A stretch of 47,240 bases of DNA from Lachnospiraceae bacterium (GCA_014239155.1 JAAZZQ010000025.1:1-47240), one strand, 5' to 3'. Counted from the first letter of the stretch, positions 1-8,243 are shown. Made by a program: numbers and translations. The notes: generated by a model from the sequence alone, not told the origin.

Positions 1-532
1 AGGAAATTCAGGGCAGTATAATATTCAGCAGTTTCGTGGGAAAACTCGAAACTGTGAAAAAATCATGTGCTCTGGTCAAAATAATTGAGAACTATGTCTT
101 ATCGGGCTTTAAAAATGTCCAAAAGTTGTAAACTGGTGTATTTATTTTATATACACATAAAAATTTATTAAAAACGATATATAAGAAACTAAAATAATTT
201 TTATAAACAATGGAACTATAATTGTAAAAATACAGATATATTTTTACAATTTATAAACAGTATTTAATAAAATATTTTTTAATAGAGGTTTTTTGTTTTT
301 AAAAAATTATTACAGTACATTACACTTTTTTAACTAAAATACGTCTGAAAGTATTGTATGAAATCTGTTTTTAAATTTATTTGTTATGGAATTTTACAAC
401 AACTATTCCATAAATTGACTTTTTGCCCCTAACATTAAACTATAATAGTATCAAAAATTGTAGTAGTTACTCTTAGATAAAATTCATATAAAGACTGTGG
501 AATTATTATTAAATTCTAATTAAAGTTAACAA
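1..532. other. AT-rich stretch without a recognisable gene
   Basis: Very AT-rich sequence with stop codons in all frames. A frame open from the window edge to about position 134 could be the tail of a gene lying to the left, but it is too short to judge. I see no promoter, tRNA or repeat that I can support here. Confidence 0.5.
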
Positions 533-646
533 CCTGCAACGAGCTGACGGAACATCAAACTTGCAACGCAACAAACCGCGAGATATTAACCCGGGCGGCA
601 TTCGCCAAATGTTTGCTTCGCAATCACTTAGCTCATTGATCGCAGG
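533..646. other. GC-rich island with nested stems, candidate structured RNA or IS end
   Basis: A sharply bounded GC-rich block lies inside AT-rich DNA. Nested inverted repeats close it: CCTGC at 533-537 pairs with GCAGG at 642-646, and GAGCT at 541-545 pairs with AGCTC at 630-634. Inside are a GGCG/CGCC hairpin at 594-606 and a CAAAC/GTTTG pairing (556-560 with 611-615). The block lies on the downstream side of the tnpB remnant at 985-1437, where IS200/IS605 elements carry their right end and the guide RNA (omega RNA, reRNA). The assignment to that element is inference; orientation is not settled. No convincing protein is encoded. Confidence 0.4.
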
Positions 647-984
647 GGTAAATTCCATTTGCTTTAAACAAGGAATCCCCCTCTAACTCCAAGTTTCAAA
701 ACATTAAATTTAGTTATTATTTGCTGTATACAAACATTAATAATCGTATATCAATAGTTGTGTCAAAAAATTATAATATAAAAATCAAACAATTTTTTGC
801 CATGTACAATATACAAGATACAAACATACAATATATCATTATAAAGGAGGAATTGTCCAAATTTATATCCATAGAGATTGTAATCAAACCAAACAAATTT
901 AGCCACTGACAAGTTTGTTTGCAAAATTGTAGAAATAGGCCGTTACCACAAGGCATCTTTCTGTTTGATTGTGTCCAATTTTAC

Positions 985-1437
985 CCGAAAACTACCCTCG
1001 TTGATATAACACTCCACATGCTTAAATTTCCCAATAACGATGGGCGTATGTCCACATTACCTTCTGGTGATATTATGAGGATTCATAATTGGGCTAAATT
1101 TATAGCTACATTAAAATCCCTATCCATTACTATCACAAGCAGAGCACATATAAGTTCTCAGACCATTTCAACACATGTTTGATACAGCCACAATAAAAAT
1201 ACCTCTTGGAACTTCTATAAAATCGCTCTGCCTACACAAATTCTATTCCATTTACACTTGTGCTTTATCTGGCTGATAAACACATAAAAAATTTGTTCCA
1301 CAATCACTTTAGATAAATGCTTATTCTTGATCATACCAAATACATTTCAATCTTCCATTACAACTCGACATAGCTTAGTTTTCACATTTTGGTTGTGGTC
1401 CGATAGAGATAGTTATACTTGTTATATTTTTCTATAA
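985..1437 (-). pseudogene. IS200/IS605-family OrfB/TnpB remnant, C-terminal half, frameshifted
   Basis: Reading the minus strand across frames gives a TnpB C-terminal half. First comes RTTTKM and VVMED, then an in-frame stop at the usual Leu, then NVFGMIKNKHLSKVIVEQ and IKHKCKWN. A frameshift follows into AERFYRSSKRYFYCGC (the SSK and first zinc-ribbon CxxC region), another into the CSAC pair, and another into DRDFNVAINLAQL, the RuvC-III DRDxNxAxN motif. The intact family protein is about 370-430 residues and is an RNA-guided nuclease encoded on IS200/IS605 elements. The N-terminal half, including the first RuvC Asp, is not detectable, so this copy is dead. The exact ends are approximate; identity of the family is secure from several motifs in the right order. 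Confidence 0.8.
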
Positions 1438-1470
1438 TTTTTTACTAGAATAAACACATAAAACAAGTAT

Positions 1471-1547
1471 AAAAATTTTATTTTCCCTACTCGCTTTGCG
1501 ACCTGTGTGCCACCATAACATTTTATTTTCTCTGCACGGATCTATAC
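1471..1547 (+). repeat. Dispersed repeat family 2, copy A
   Basis: Contains TTTTCCCTACTCGCTTTGCGACCTGTG, split here as TTTTCCCTACTCGC and TTTGCGACCTGTG, followed about 35 bases later by TTTCTCTGCACGGATCT. This matches copies at 7247-7329, 21050-21086 and 30536-30610. It lies between the tnpB remnant and the palindrome at 1548-1589. Confidence 0.6.
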
Positions 1548-1589
1548 ATTTATAATAAAATGTTTCATGTGAAACATTTTATTATAAAT
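1548..1589. promoter_or_regulatory. 20-bp-arm palindrome with parS-like core
   Basis: Two perfect 20-base arms (1548-1567 and 1570-1589) are separated by TG. The central 16 bases, TGTTTCATGTGAAACA at 1561-1576, differ at a single position from the widely conserved ParB-binding site TGTTTCACGTGAAACA. parS sites cluster around oriC in Firmicutes and this one is about 10 kb from dnaA, so a role in chromosome segregation is plausible. The palindrome also lies just beyond the stop of the response regulator (minus strand) and could form a transcript-end hairpin, although no clean T-run follows it. Confidence 0.45.
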
Positions 1590-1615
1590 CCGCAAATTAT
1601 TTTTATAAAGTATCT

Positions 1616-2260
1616 TTATTCATGTACACTGACAACTCCATTCCGAATACAAAAAACAGCTGCTTGTGTTCGGTCATAACAATCAATTTTACGAAACGCA
1701 CTGCAAAGATGATTTTTTACAGTGCGTTCACTAATTGATAAATTTGCTGCTATATTTTTATTGGAAAGACCATTAGCAACCAACTTTAACACTTCAAGTT
1801 CTCTCTTGGATAGTTCATTCAATTTTTCTTGATCTAAATCCTTTGCAATTAATTTAGAATTAAGCAGAGGAATTAGACTAGGTTGTATAAATCGTTCTCC
1901 TTGATAAACCGAACGTATCGCACGAATTAATTCTCGTGCATTAGAATCTTTTAAGATATACCCCTCTACTCCCATATCAAGGACTCTAATAAGATACTCA
2001 ATTTCATTATGAACTGTAAGGACCAATATTTTAGGACGGTTTTTTCTATTGTTTAGAATTTTTATTGTCTCAATTCCATCCATATCCGGCATGTTCATAT
2101 CTAGAAGAATTAAATCTGGCTTTGCCTTTCTAAATTTATCCACACAGTCGGTCCCATTATCCGCCTCTTCTACTACCTGAATTTCCCCATCAAACTCAAT
2201 TAATTTTGTCAACCCTTCTCGTACCATTTTATGATCATCCACAATCATTACACGAATCAT
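1616..2260 (-). CDS. NarL/FixJ (LuxR)-type response regulator
   Basis: A 214-residue transcription factor with an N-terminal receiver domain (about 1-120) and a C-terminal LuxR-type helix-turn-helix (about 148-205). The acidic pocket D8-D9 and the phospho-acceptor D54 in LLDMNMPDMDG are present, as is the conserved Lys in YILKDSN. The DNA-binding part reads LSKRELEVLKLVANGLSNK then ERTVKNHL. The start has a purine-rich site GGAGAGGGGAAG and overlaps the upstream kinase gene by 26 bases, so the two are translationally coupled and form a cognate pair. The regulated genes cannot be told from sequence. It is the last gene of the mnmE-mnmG-rsmG unit. Confidence 0.92.
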   Translation of the reverse strand: MIRVMIVDDHKMVREGLTKLIEFDGEIQVVEEADNGTDCVDKFRKAKPDLILLDMNMPDMDGIETIKILNNRKNRPKILVLTVHNEIEYLIRVLDMGVEGYILKDSNARELIRAIRSVYQGERFIQPSLIPLLNSKLIAKDLDQEKLNELSKRELEVLKLVANGLSNKNIAANLSISERTVKNHLCSAFRKIDCYDRTQAAVFCIRNGVVSVHE

Positions 2261-2897
2261 TCTTCTTCCCCTCTCCTACTGGTATCTTAATCTGAATTAT
2301 AGTGCCAGAAGTGTTAGAATCAATTTTCATCTTTCCAGAAAGAGCAACAACTCGCTCATACATAAAATGCAATCCAAAATGACTTGTAGTAACTTTCTGG
2401 GAAAAACCAATTCCATCATCACAAATCTTAATTTTTATATAGTTCCCTAAATTTCTTATAATTACTTTAATAATTTTGGCATTGGAATGCTTAACAATAT
2501 TTTGACATCCTTCACAGACAATTCGGTAAACAGATATCGCTATCAATCCATCAAAAGGATCAATTGAATCAATATCAAATGAAATTTTTAATTGCGCTTG
2601 CATCTTCAATAATTTTTTCTTTAATCGCTCCCATGCAGCATTCCATCCAATCTCATCCAATATAAGGGGACGCAAATCATAGATAGCGTCCCTCATATCA
2701 CCGATAATATTTTTTATCTGATGGCGCGCAGTTATAACTTCAAGTCTAGCCTGTGTCACATCTTGTTCCAAATATAGAAGAATTAATTCTAACTGCTGGG
2801 ATAAATAAACCATATCCTGAACTGTAGTATCATGTAATTCTTCTGCAATTCTTTTCCGTTCCATTTCCTGCAATCGTAAAATATCTTTTTTATTCAT
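2235..2897 (-). CDS. Sensor histidine kinase, HisKA_3/NarX-DegS type, no sensor domain
   Basis: A 220-residue kinase made only of the catalytic core. The HisKA_3 dimerisation helix carries the phospho-acceptor His22 in AEELHDTTVQDM. The HATPase part shows an N-box-like CEGCQNIVKHSNA, the G1 box CDDGIGF, a G2-like HFGLHFMYERV and the terminal SGTIIQIKIP. No transmembrane or input domain precedes it, so it is probably cytoplasmic or takes its signal from another protein. It starts 12 bases after rsmG ends and overlaps the response-regulator gene, indicating an operon. In Bacillus and many Clostridia this place beside rsmG is held by noc/soj/spo0J. Confidence 0.9.
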   Translation of the reverse strand: MNKKDILRLQEMERKRIAEELHDTTVQDMVYLSQQLELILLYLEQDVTQARLEVITARHQIKNIIGDMRDAIYDLRPLILDEIGWNAAWERLKKKLLKMQAQLKISFDIDSIDPFDGLIAISVYRIVCEGCQNIVKHSNAKIIKVIIRNLGNYIKIKICDDGIGFSQKVTTSHFGLHFMYERVVALSGKMKIDSNTSGTIIQIKIPVGEGKKNDSCNDCG

Positions 2898-2909
2898 ATA
2901 AATTGTACC

Positions 2910-3638
2910 TTATAATGGTTCCTTTGAGGGAAGTCCCGCCTTTCGTGGATACTTTTTCGGTGTATCTTGAACTTTTTTTATCATTAATAAATTTCTGTAA
3001 ATATTTGAATTTGGCAAAATAAGCTCTTTCTGATCATACACTGCCCCACCTAAAATTTGAATTGCAGTTTGTGCCATTTGCAACTCATCTGTAATCTTCT
3101 CAGATTTGTAAGAAATAAAATATCCTCCAACCTTTACATAAGGTAGACAATATTCTGATAAAATTGAGAGATTTGCAACTGCACGTGAAACACAAAGGTC
3201 AAACAGTTCCCGAAGCATTCCAGATTTGGCAAAATCCTCAGCACGCCCATGAATTGTTTCTATTCCCTGCAATCCCAATTCTGCAATTACCGTATTCAAA
3301 AATTTCACTCGTTTTCCAAGAGAGTCCAGCAAAGTAATCTTTAAATTTGGGAACACAATCTTTAGTGGAATTCCGGGAAATCCCGCTCCTGTACCAATGT
3401 CTATTAACTCATATGCCTTCGAGCAATCAACTGCTCTGCACAGAGAAATACTATCTATAAAATGTTTTGTACACACGGCCTCAAACTCTGTAATTGCAGT
3501 CAAATTCATAAAGCTATTCCACTCTACCAACAATTCATAATACTTTATAAACCGCTGTAATTGCTCTTCGTCTAACTGTATCCCAAATGCCAAAGCATCT
3601 TCTTTTAGTTTTATCAACTCACTTTGATTCCAGCTCAT
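2910..3638 (-). CDS. rsmG: 16S rRNA (guanine-N7) methyltransferase RsmG
   Basis: A 242-residue S-adenosylmethionine-dependent methyltransferase that modifies a guanine of the 530 loop of 16S rRNA. The family pattern is clear: an N-terminal helical part with [17 protein letters not shown], the hallmark KHFIDSI, the SAM-binding [16 protein letters not shown], the acidic [12 protein letters not shown] and the catalytic-region SRAVA. Length is normal. The start ATG overlaps the mnmG stop as ATGA, so translation is coupled, and the two-component pair follows 12 bases later. Confidence 0.96.
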   Translation of the reverse strand: MSWNQSELIKLKEDALAFGIQLDEEQLQRFIKYYELLVEWNSFMNLTAITEFEAVCTKHFIDSISLCRAVDCSKAYELIDIGTGAGFPGIPLKIVFPNLKITLLDSLGKRVKFLNTVIAELGLQGIETIHGRAEDFAKSGMLRELFDLCVSRAVANLSILSEYCLPYVKVGGYFISYKSEKITDELQMAQTAIQILGGAVYDQKELILPNSNIYRNLLMIKKVQDTPKKYPRKAGLPSKEPL

Positions 3639-5563
3639 AAAGTTTTCCTCTCACTATTATAATGTAGATGTTCTAGATAAACTAACAACACAGAAATATC
3701 TGCTGGAGAAACACCACTAATTCTTGATGCTTGTCCTACGGACACTGGTTTAAACTTTTGTAACTTCTGCCTTGCCTCAAGTCGAAGATTCTTTATCGCA
3801 TTATAATCAATATCCGAATTTATTTTCTTCGCCTCCAATTTCTTAAATTGTTCCACTTGCTTTTTCTGACGTTTTATATAACCATCATACTTTAAATTAA
3901 TATTAATCTGCTCAATAATGGCATCACTTAGTTTTGGTCTGTCCATATCAATCTCTGCAATTGCCTCATAGGATAACTCAGGTCTGCTGATTAATTCCGC
4001 AAGTGACGCTGCCGTTTTTAATCCACTGCTTTTCTTACTCTCTAAAAATTCCTGTATTTCCTTGTTTGCACCAACTTTTTTGTTTTGCAATCGCAAAATT
4101 TCCTGTTCTATCATCTTTTCTTTGTCACAGACAATCGCATACTGTTCCTTTGAGATTAATCCCACTTCATAACCAATTTTGCGCAGTCTTAAATCTGCAT
4201 TATCCTGACGCAAAAGAAGTCTATACTCGGCGCGCGAAGTCATCATTCGATATGGTTCAAGATTTTCTTTTGTCACTAAATCATCAATTAGAACACCAAT
4301 ATACGCCTGTGACCGATCCAGCACAATCGGTTCTTTTCCCTGAATAAAAAGACTCGCATTAATTCCTGCAATTAAACCTTGTGCAGCTGCTTCCTCATAT
4401 CCGCTACTTCCATTAAATTGCCCAGCACTAAACAAACCCAAAACCTTTTTAAACTCTAATGTTGGATACAATTGATTTGGCAAAATACAATCATATTCTA
4501 TAGCATAGGCATTTTTTACAATTCTACAATGTTCCAATCCAGGAACAGTTCGGTACATTGCCAACTGCACATCTTCTGGCAAAGAAGAACTCATACCCCC
4601 CACGTACATCTCATTTGTATAAAGTCCCTCCGGTTCAATAAAAACCTGATGGCGCTCCTTATCTGCAAAACGCACCACTTTATCCTCAATAGACGGGCAA
4701 TAGCGCGGACCCGTTCCTTCAATAATTCCTGCATATATTGGCGAGCGGTCAAGATTTGAACGAATAATTTCATGTGTATTCTGGTTTGTATAGGTAAGCC
4801 AGCATGATACCTGATTAATTTGCACGTCATTTGGATCCGTAGAAAAAGAAAAGGGTACAATGCGTTCATCTCCAAACTGCTCTTCCATTTTACTATAGTC
4901 AATAGAACGCCCATCCATTCTTGCCGGTGTACCTGTCTTAAAGCGACACAATTCTACCCCTAATGATTTTAAACTGTCTGTCAGAAAATTTGCAGCCTGA
5001 AGTCCATTGGGACCAGTATACGTAATTGATTCCCCACACAAACATCGCGCCCTCAGATAAGTACCCGTGCAGAGGATTACTGCACTAGCCTCATAGACGG
5101 CCCCTGTATAAGTCTTCACGCCGATAATTTTTTTTTCATACACTTTATCGCTGTGGGATAATGGCTCTGTCAAAAGTTCAACAACCTCAGCTTGTTTAAT
5201 TACTAAATGTTCCTGATTTTCAAGCACTTTGCGCATCTCTCTTGAGTAATCTGCTTTGTCGGCTTGCGCGCGAAGCGAATGAACAGCAGGACCTTTTGAC
5301 ACATTTAACATTTTTGACTGGATAAAGGTCTTATCAATATTTTTTCCCATTTCTCCACCAAGCGCATCCAGTTCTCTGACCAAATGTCCCTTTGAAGAAC
5401 CACCAATATTGGGATTACAAGGCATTAGTGCTATACTGTCCACACTGACTGTAAAGATTACTGTCTCCAATCCCATTCTCGCACAGGCAAGTGCTGCCTC
5501 ACACCCTGCATGTCCTGCGCCAATCACACAGACATCTACTTTTTCCCGGATTCCTTTCATCAT
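3635..5563 (-). CDS. mnmG: tRNA uridine-5-carboxymethylaminomethyl modification enzyme MnmG
   Basis: FAD-binding partner of MnmE in wobble-uridine (U34) modification of tRNA. The N-terminal dinucleotide-binding motif is [17 protein letters not shown]. Other landmarks are [22 protein letters not shown], the signature [21 protein letters not shown], and a C-terminal helical domain ending in [18 protein letters not shown] place the start at the ATG at 5563 because GGAG lies six bases upstream; this gives 642 residues, close to the usual 620-640. The frame stays open further upstream, but those residues match nothing in the family. It overlaps rsmG by four bases and follows mnmE by about 120 bases. 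Confidence 0.95.
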   Translation of the reverse strand: MMKGIREKVDVCVIGAGHAGCEAALACARMGLETVIFTVSVDSIALMPCNPNIGGSSKGHLVRELDALGGEMGKNIDKTFIQSKMLNVSKGPAVHSLRAQADKADYSREMRKVLENQEHLVIKQAEVVELLTEPLSHSDKVYEKKIIGVKTYTGAVYEASAVILCTGTYLRARCLCGESITYTGPNGLQAANFLTDSLKSLGVELCRFKTGTPARMDGRSIDYSKMEEQFGDERIVPFSFSTDPNDVQINQVSCWLTYTNQNTHEIIRSNLDRSPIYAGIIEGTGPRYCPSIEDKVVRFADKERHQVFIEPEGLYTNEMYVGGMSSSLPEDVQLAMYRTVPGLEHCRIVKNAYAIEYDCILPNQLYPTLEFKKVLGLFSAGQFNGSSGYEEAAAQGLIAGINASLFIQGKEPIVLDRSQAYIGVLIDDLVTKENLEPYRMMTSRAEYRLLLRQDNADLRLRKIGYEVGLISKEQYAIVCDKEKMIEQEILRLQNKKVGANKEIQEFLESKKSSGLKTAASLAELISRPELSYEAIAEIDMDRPKLSDAIIEQININLKYDGYIKRQKKQVEQFKKLEAKKINSDIDYNAIKNLRLEARQKLQKFKPVSVGQASRISGVSPADISVLLVYLEHLHYNSERKTL

Positions 5564-5651
5564 ATTAATCTCCATTCTTGATGCACCTGCAAATTCCTGA
5601 CAGCGAAAAGCGTAAGCTTTTTGATGTATGAAGCGCAAGCACAAATTTGCT

Positions 5652-5675
5652 GTGTGAAAAATTAATTTTTCACAC
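5652..5675. repeat. Perfect 24-base palindrome between mnmE and mnmG
   Basis: A perfect palindrome with ends GTGTG and CACAC and an AT centre. It sits in the 120-base gap between mnmE and mnmG, just before another small hairpin (AAAAGC and GCTTTT around GTAA, near 5607-5622). It may attenuate or stabilise the polycistronic message. No T-run follows, so it is not a clear terminator. Confidence 0.5.
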
Positions 5676-5686
5676 TACCCTCTCTT

Positions 5687-7210
5687 TTATTTCCCCATGC
5701 AGAACTTATCAAAAATTTCATTGATTAAGTCCTCTCCTACTTCCTCCCCAATAATTTTTCCAAGTGAAGTATATGCACTCATCAAATCAATCGAATAAAA
5801 ATCTTCCGGCATCTCCTTTACCAAGCTCTCTTGTACCATCTCCATACTTTCATAAGCTTCAAGAAAAGCCTCCTTATGTCTCTGATTTGTGATATATAAC
5901 TCATCGTTAATAAAAATCTCACCACCAAAAAACATTTCTTTTATCACTTCCTCCAATTTATCAAGACCAATGTTTTCTTTTATGGAAGTACTGATAATTC
6001 GTATTTTTCGATTTTTTTCAGTTATGACACACGTGTCAGTTTTTTTGTTCTCTCCTTGTATTTTCTGATTACAATCTGACATATGTGTCAGTTTTTCAGG
6101 ATTGATTTCTGACACACATGTCAGTTTATTACTCTTGTTTTCTGACATATGTGTCAGCTTTTTAAGAACCTCCTCCGCGTTGACTATCTGCTCTAAATCA
6201 CTTTTATTGAGCAGTACAATCATATTTTTATCCGCCGACAATTCCATAATCGCATCATCATTTTCATCAAGTTGCCGCGAAGTATCCACTACATAGAGAA
6301 TCAAATCTGCATTTTGTGCATACTTTCTTGCCTTGTCAACACCAATCTTTTCAACCTCGTCATCTGTGTCATGTATCCCGGCAGTATCCATAATATTTAA
6401 CCCAATACCATGCAATTTAATTGATTCTTCTAACACATCCCTTGTCGTGCCGGCAACACTTGTCACAATTGCCCGGTCCTCACCCACAAGAAAATTTAGC
6501 AAAGAGGATTTCCCAACATTTGGTTTGCCGATAATAACTGTATTGATTCCATCTTTTAACATCTTTCCACAATCTGCACTATCAATTAATTTTTTTAAAA
6601 TAGACTTTATACTTTTTACTTTCTTCTCTAATTTTGCACAATATCCATCCAGACTGATATGTTCTGGGTCATCTAATGCCGATTCAATATAAGCGATTTC
6701 ATACAAAATCTCTTCCCGCAGAAACTGGACTTTTCTTGTCACCGCCCCACTTAATTGACTGATTGAGGATCGCAAAGCAAACTCATTCTTGGAATGAATA
6801 ATATCCATAACAGCCTCCGCCCTAGAGAGATCAATCCTTCCATTCAAAAAGGCTCTCTTAGTGAACTCTCCTGGCTCTGCAAGCCGGCATCCACCACGCA
6901 ACAAGACATCTAAAATCTGATTCATGACTAAAATGCCGCCATGACAGTCAATCTCAACTGTATTCTCCCTTGTGTAAGTATTTGGCGCATAAAGAACCGC
7001 GACCATCACCTCATCAATCAAAATATCCCCATCATAAATAAATCCATAATGAATTGTATGTGTCTTGACATCACAAAGACACTTCTTGCGATTTTTTGAC
7101 CGATATATCTTACTGACAATCTCTATTGCATTTTCCCCACTGACACGAATGATTCCAATTCCAGAATCGCTCATTGCAGTTGCAATCGCTGCAATTGTAT
7201 CCGTCTTCAT
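5687..7210 (-). CDS. mnmE: tRNA modification GTPase MnmE with inserted repeat segment
   Basis: GTPase partner of MnmG in U34 tRNA modification. It has an N-terminal tetrahydrofolate-binding domain (DTIAAIATAMSDSGIGIIRVSG), a helical domain, an embedded G domain with GKPNVGKSSLLN (G1), DTAGIHDT (G3) and NKSD (G4), and the C-terminal CMGK motif that carries the catalytic Cys. The start at 7210 has AAAGGAAGTGATTGG upstream; a longer frame would run into a dispersed repeat and matches nothing in MnmE. At 507 residues it is about 50 longer than usual. The excess lies between G4 and the end of the G domain and contains 11-residue repeats such as KLTHMSENKSN, encoded by four copies of a DNA palindrome (6025-6157). 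Confidence 0.95.
   Translation of the reverse strand: MKTDTIAAIATAMSDSGIGIIRVSGENAIEIVSKIYRSKNRKKCLCDVKTHTIHYGFIYDGDILIDEVMVAVLYAPNTYTRENTVEIDCHGGILVMNQILDVLLRGGCRLAEPGEFTKRAFLNGRIDLSRAEAVMDIIHSKNEFALRSSISQLSGAVTRKVQFLREEILYEIAYIESALDDPEHISLDGYCAKLEKKVKSIKSILKKLIDSADCGKMLKDGINTVIIGKPNVGKSSLLNFLVGEDRAIVTSVAGTTRDVLEESIKLHGIGLNIMDTAGIHDTDDEVEKIGVDKARKYAQNADLILYVVDTSRQLDENDDAIMELSADKNMIVLLNKSDLEQIVNAEEVLKKLTHMSENKSNKLTCVSEINPEKLTHMSDCNQKIQGENKKTDTCVITEKNRKIRIISTSIKENIGLDKLEEVIKEMFFGGEIFINDELYITNQRHKEAFLEAYESMEMVQESLVKEMPEDFYSIDLMSAYTSLGKIIGEEVGEDLINEIFDKFCMGK
6025..6157. repeat. Four copies of a TGACA-YR-TGTCA palindrome inside mnmE
   Basis: Near-palindromes of the form CTGACATATGTGTCAG occur at 6025-6039, 6076-6091, 6109-6124 and 6142-6157. 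The last three are spaced exactly 33 bases apart (11 codons), so they do not break the reading frame. On the coding strand they yield the peptide repeats KLTHMSENKSN, KLTCVSEINPE and KLTHMSDCNQK within the MnmE G domain. Confidence 0.85.
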
Positions 7211-7246
7211 CCAATCACTTCCTTTCACACAATTTCCATTCATCGA

Positions 7247-7329
7247 GGAGAAATATTTTTCCCCTATTTGCCGCGCGACCTGCACCACGTTAATGGCATA
7301 CTTTCTCTACATGGGTCTGTGCATAAAAA
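7247..7329 (+). repeat. Dispersed repeat family 2, copy B (leader of mnmE)
   Basis: A near-palindromic GGAGAAATATTTTTCCCC leads into CTATTTGCCGCGCGACCTGC, then about 30 bases later CTCTACATGGGTCTGTGCAT. It shares order and sequence with copies A, C and D. It lies between the jag terminator and the mnmE start, so it forms the untranslated leader of mnmE. Confidence 0.7.
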
Positions 7330-7366
7330 GTAAAAATGAACCTTGAAGCCAATATCAAGGTTCATT
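7325..7366 (-). terminator. Intrinsic terminator after jag
   Basis: A perfect 12-bp stem (7335-7346 with 7355-7366, arm AATGAACCTTGA on the plus strand) with an 8-base loop. Read on the minus strand it is followed by TTTTTACTTTTT. It ends the rpmH-jag unit 11 bases past the jag stop and separates it from mnmE. Confidence 0.85.
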
Positions 7367-7376
7367 CTATCACATG

Positions 7377-8243
7377 CTATGCATTCTGTTCAACCACTTC
7401 CGTATGATTTTCTGTGTGTTCTCGGTTGCTCTCTTTATTCTTATGATTATAATTTCCAGCATATCCTTTATGATATCCATTGTTATAACTCCGGCTTCCA
7501 CGATATCCCTTCGCATCATTGTAGTTGCTGTCTTTTTTGGGAGTGACTACCACTCGCCGAAATGGTTCCTCTCCCTCACTATGCGTTGTCACATATTTAT
7601 CATTTTGAAGCGCAGAATGTATAATACGCCTCTCATACGGATTCATAGGTTCCAAAGATACTGGTCGCCTTGTGCGCTTTACCTTGTAGGAAATATTTTT
7701 TGCCAGATTCTCTAAAGTCTCCTTGCGTCTTTGTCTATAATTTTCTGTATCGACTTTAACACGGATATACTCTGTTGTCCCCTTATTGATAACAAGTGAT
7801 ATCAAATACTGCAATGAATCCAATGTTTGTCCCCGTTTCCCAATCAATACACCCATCTCATCACCGCTTAAATCTATCTCAAGCGTTTTTAACTCTTTGT
7901 CATATTTTGCTGTAATTTCTACAGAAATACCCATAGCTGCAAACACATCTAGCAAAAATTTTTTGGTGACAGCCTCAACATCAATCACCTCAGCCTTTAC
8001 AGCCTCAACTGGTATCTTTTCTGTCTCTGGAGCTTCTGAAACTTCTGCTGGTTCAACAACCTCCTGCTTTTCTTCTCTCACCCGCGCTTTTATCAAAGCC
8101 GGTCTAGAACCCATTCCAAGAAATCCAGTTTTTCCCTCATCAATCACTTCGTAATCAAGTTTTTCACTTGGCACTGAAAAACGTCTACACGCCTCAGTAA
8201 TAGCATCATTCTTGGTCTTCCCTTTAAATTCCATGTATTCCAT
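7377..8243 (-). CDS. jag: Jag/KhpB RNA-binding protein (Jag-N, KH, R3H)
   Basis: A 288-residue RNA-binding protein (SpoIIIJ-associated protein, KhpB). The N-terminal Jag domain reads MEFKGKTKNDAITEA to GFLGMGSRPA. After an acidic Val/Glu/Ala-rich linker (about 57-90) come a KH-like domain with LIGKRGQTLDSLQYL and an R3H domain around NPYERRIIHSALQ. The last 50 residues form a tail rich in Asn, Tyr, Gly and His, longer than in most relatives. A GGGGGAAATTAA site supports the 8243 start. It follows yidC by 37 bases, the usual arrangement, and ends its operon. Confidence 0.93.
   Translation of the reverse strand: MEYMEFKGKTKNDAITEACRRFSVPSEKLDYEVIDEGKTGFLGMGSRPALIKARVREEKQEVVEPAEVSEAPETEKIPVEAVKAEVIDVEAVTKKFLLDVFAAMGISVEITAKYDKELKTLEIDLSGDEMGVLIGKRGQTLDSLQYLISLVINKGTTEYIRVKVDTENYRQRRKETLENLAKNISYKVKRTRRPVSLEPMNPYERRIIHSALQNDKYVTTHSEGEEPFRRVVVTPKKDSNYNDAKGYRGSRSYNNGYHKGYAGNYNHKNKESNREHTENHTEVVEQNA

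Noticed and set aside
3-134. Open frame from the left edge (43 codons) as the end of a truncated gene
   Set aside because: Too short to judge, no family resemblance, and AT-rich non-coding DNA follows; left as unassigned.
521-660. Minus-strand frame of about 50 codons across the GC-rich island
   Set aside because: The region is better explained as a structured non-coding element; no ribosome binding site precedes the frame.
721-1182. Small plus-strand frames of 62 and 87 codons
   Set aside because: No ribosome binding site or start context fits, and the second overlaps the tnpB remnant on the other strand.
4003-4914. Frames opposite mnmG, and similar long frames opposite gyrA, recF, NCS2 permease and DUF4132 genes
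   Set aside because: They are shadows of conserved genes in other frames, without ribosome binding sites or family similarity.
6025-6157. CRISPR-like array (regular repeats at 33-base spacing)
   Set aside because: The repeats are 14-16 base palindromes inside a coding frame and encode a peptide repeat; spacers are not unique and no cas gene is near.
7211-7288. Longer N-terminus for MnmE
   Set aside because: The extra codons are read from a dispersed repeat copy, and the internal ATG at 7210 has a good ribosome binding site and matches the family start.
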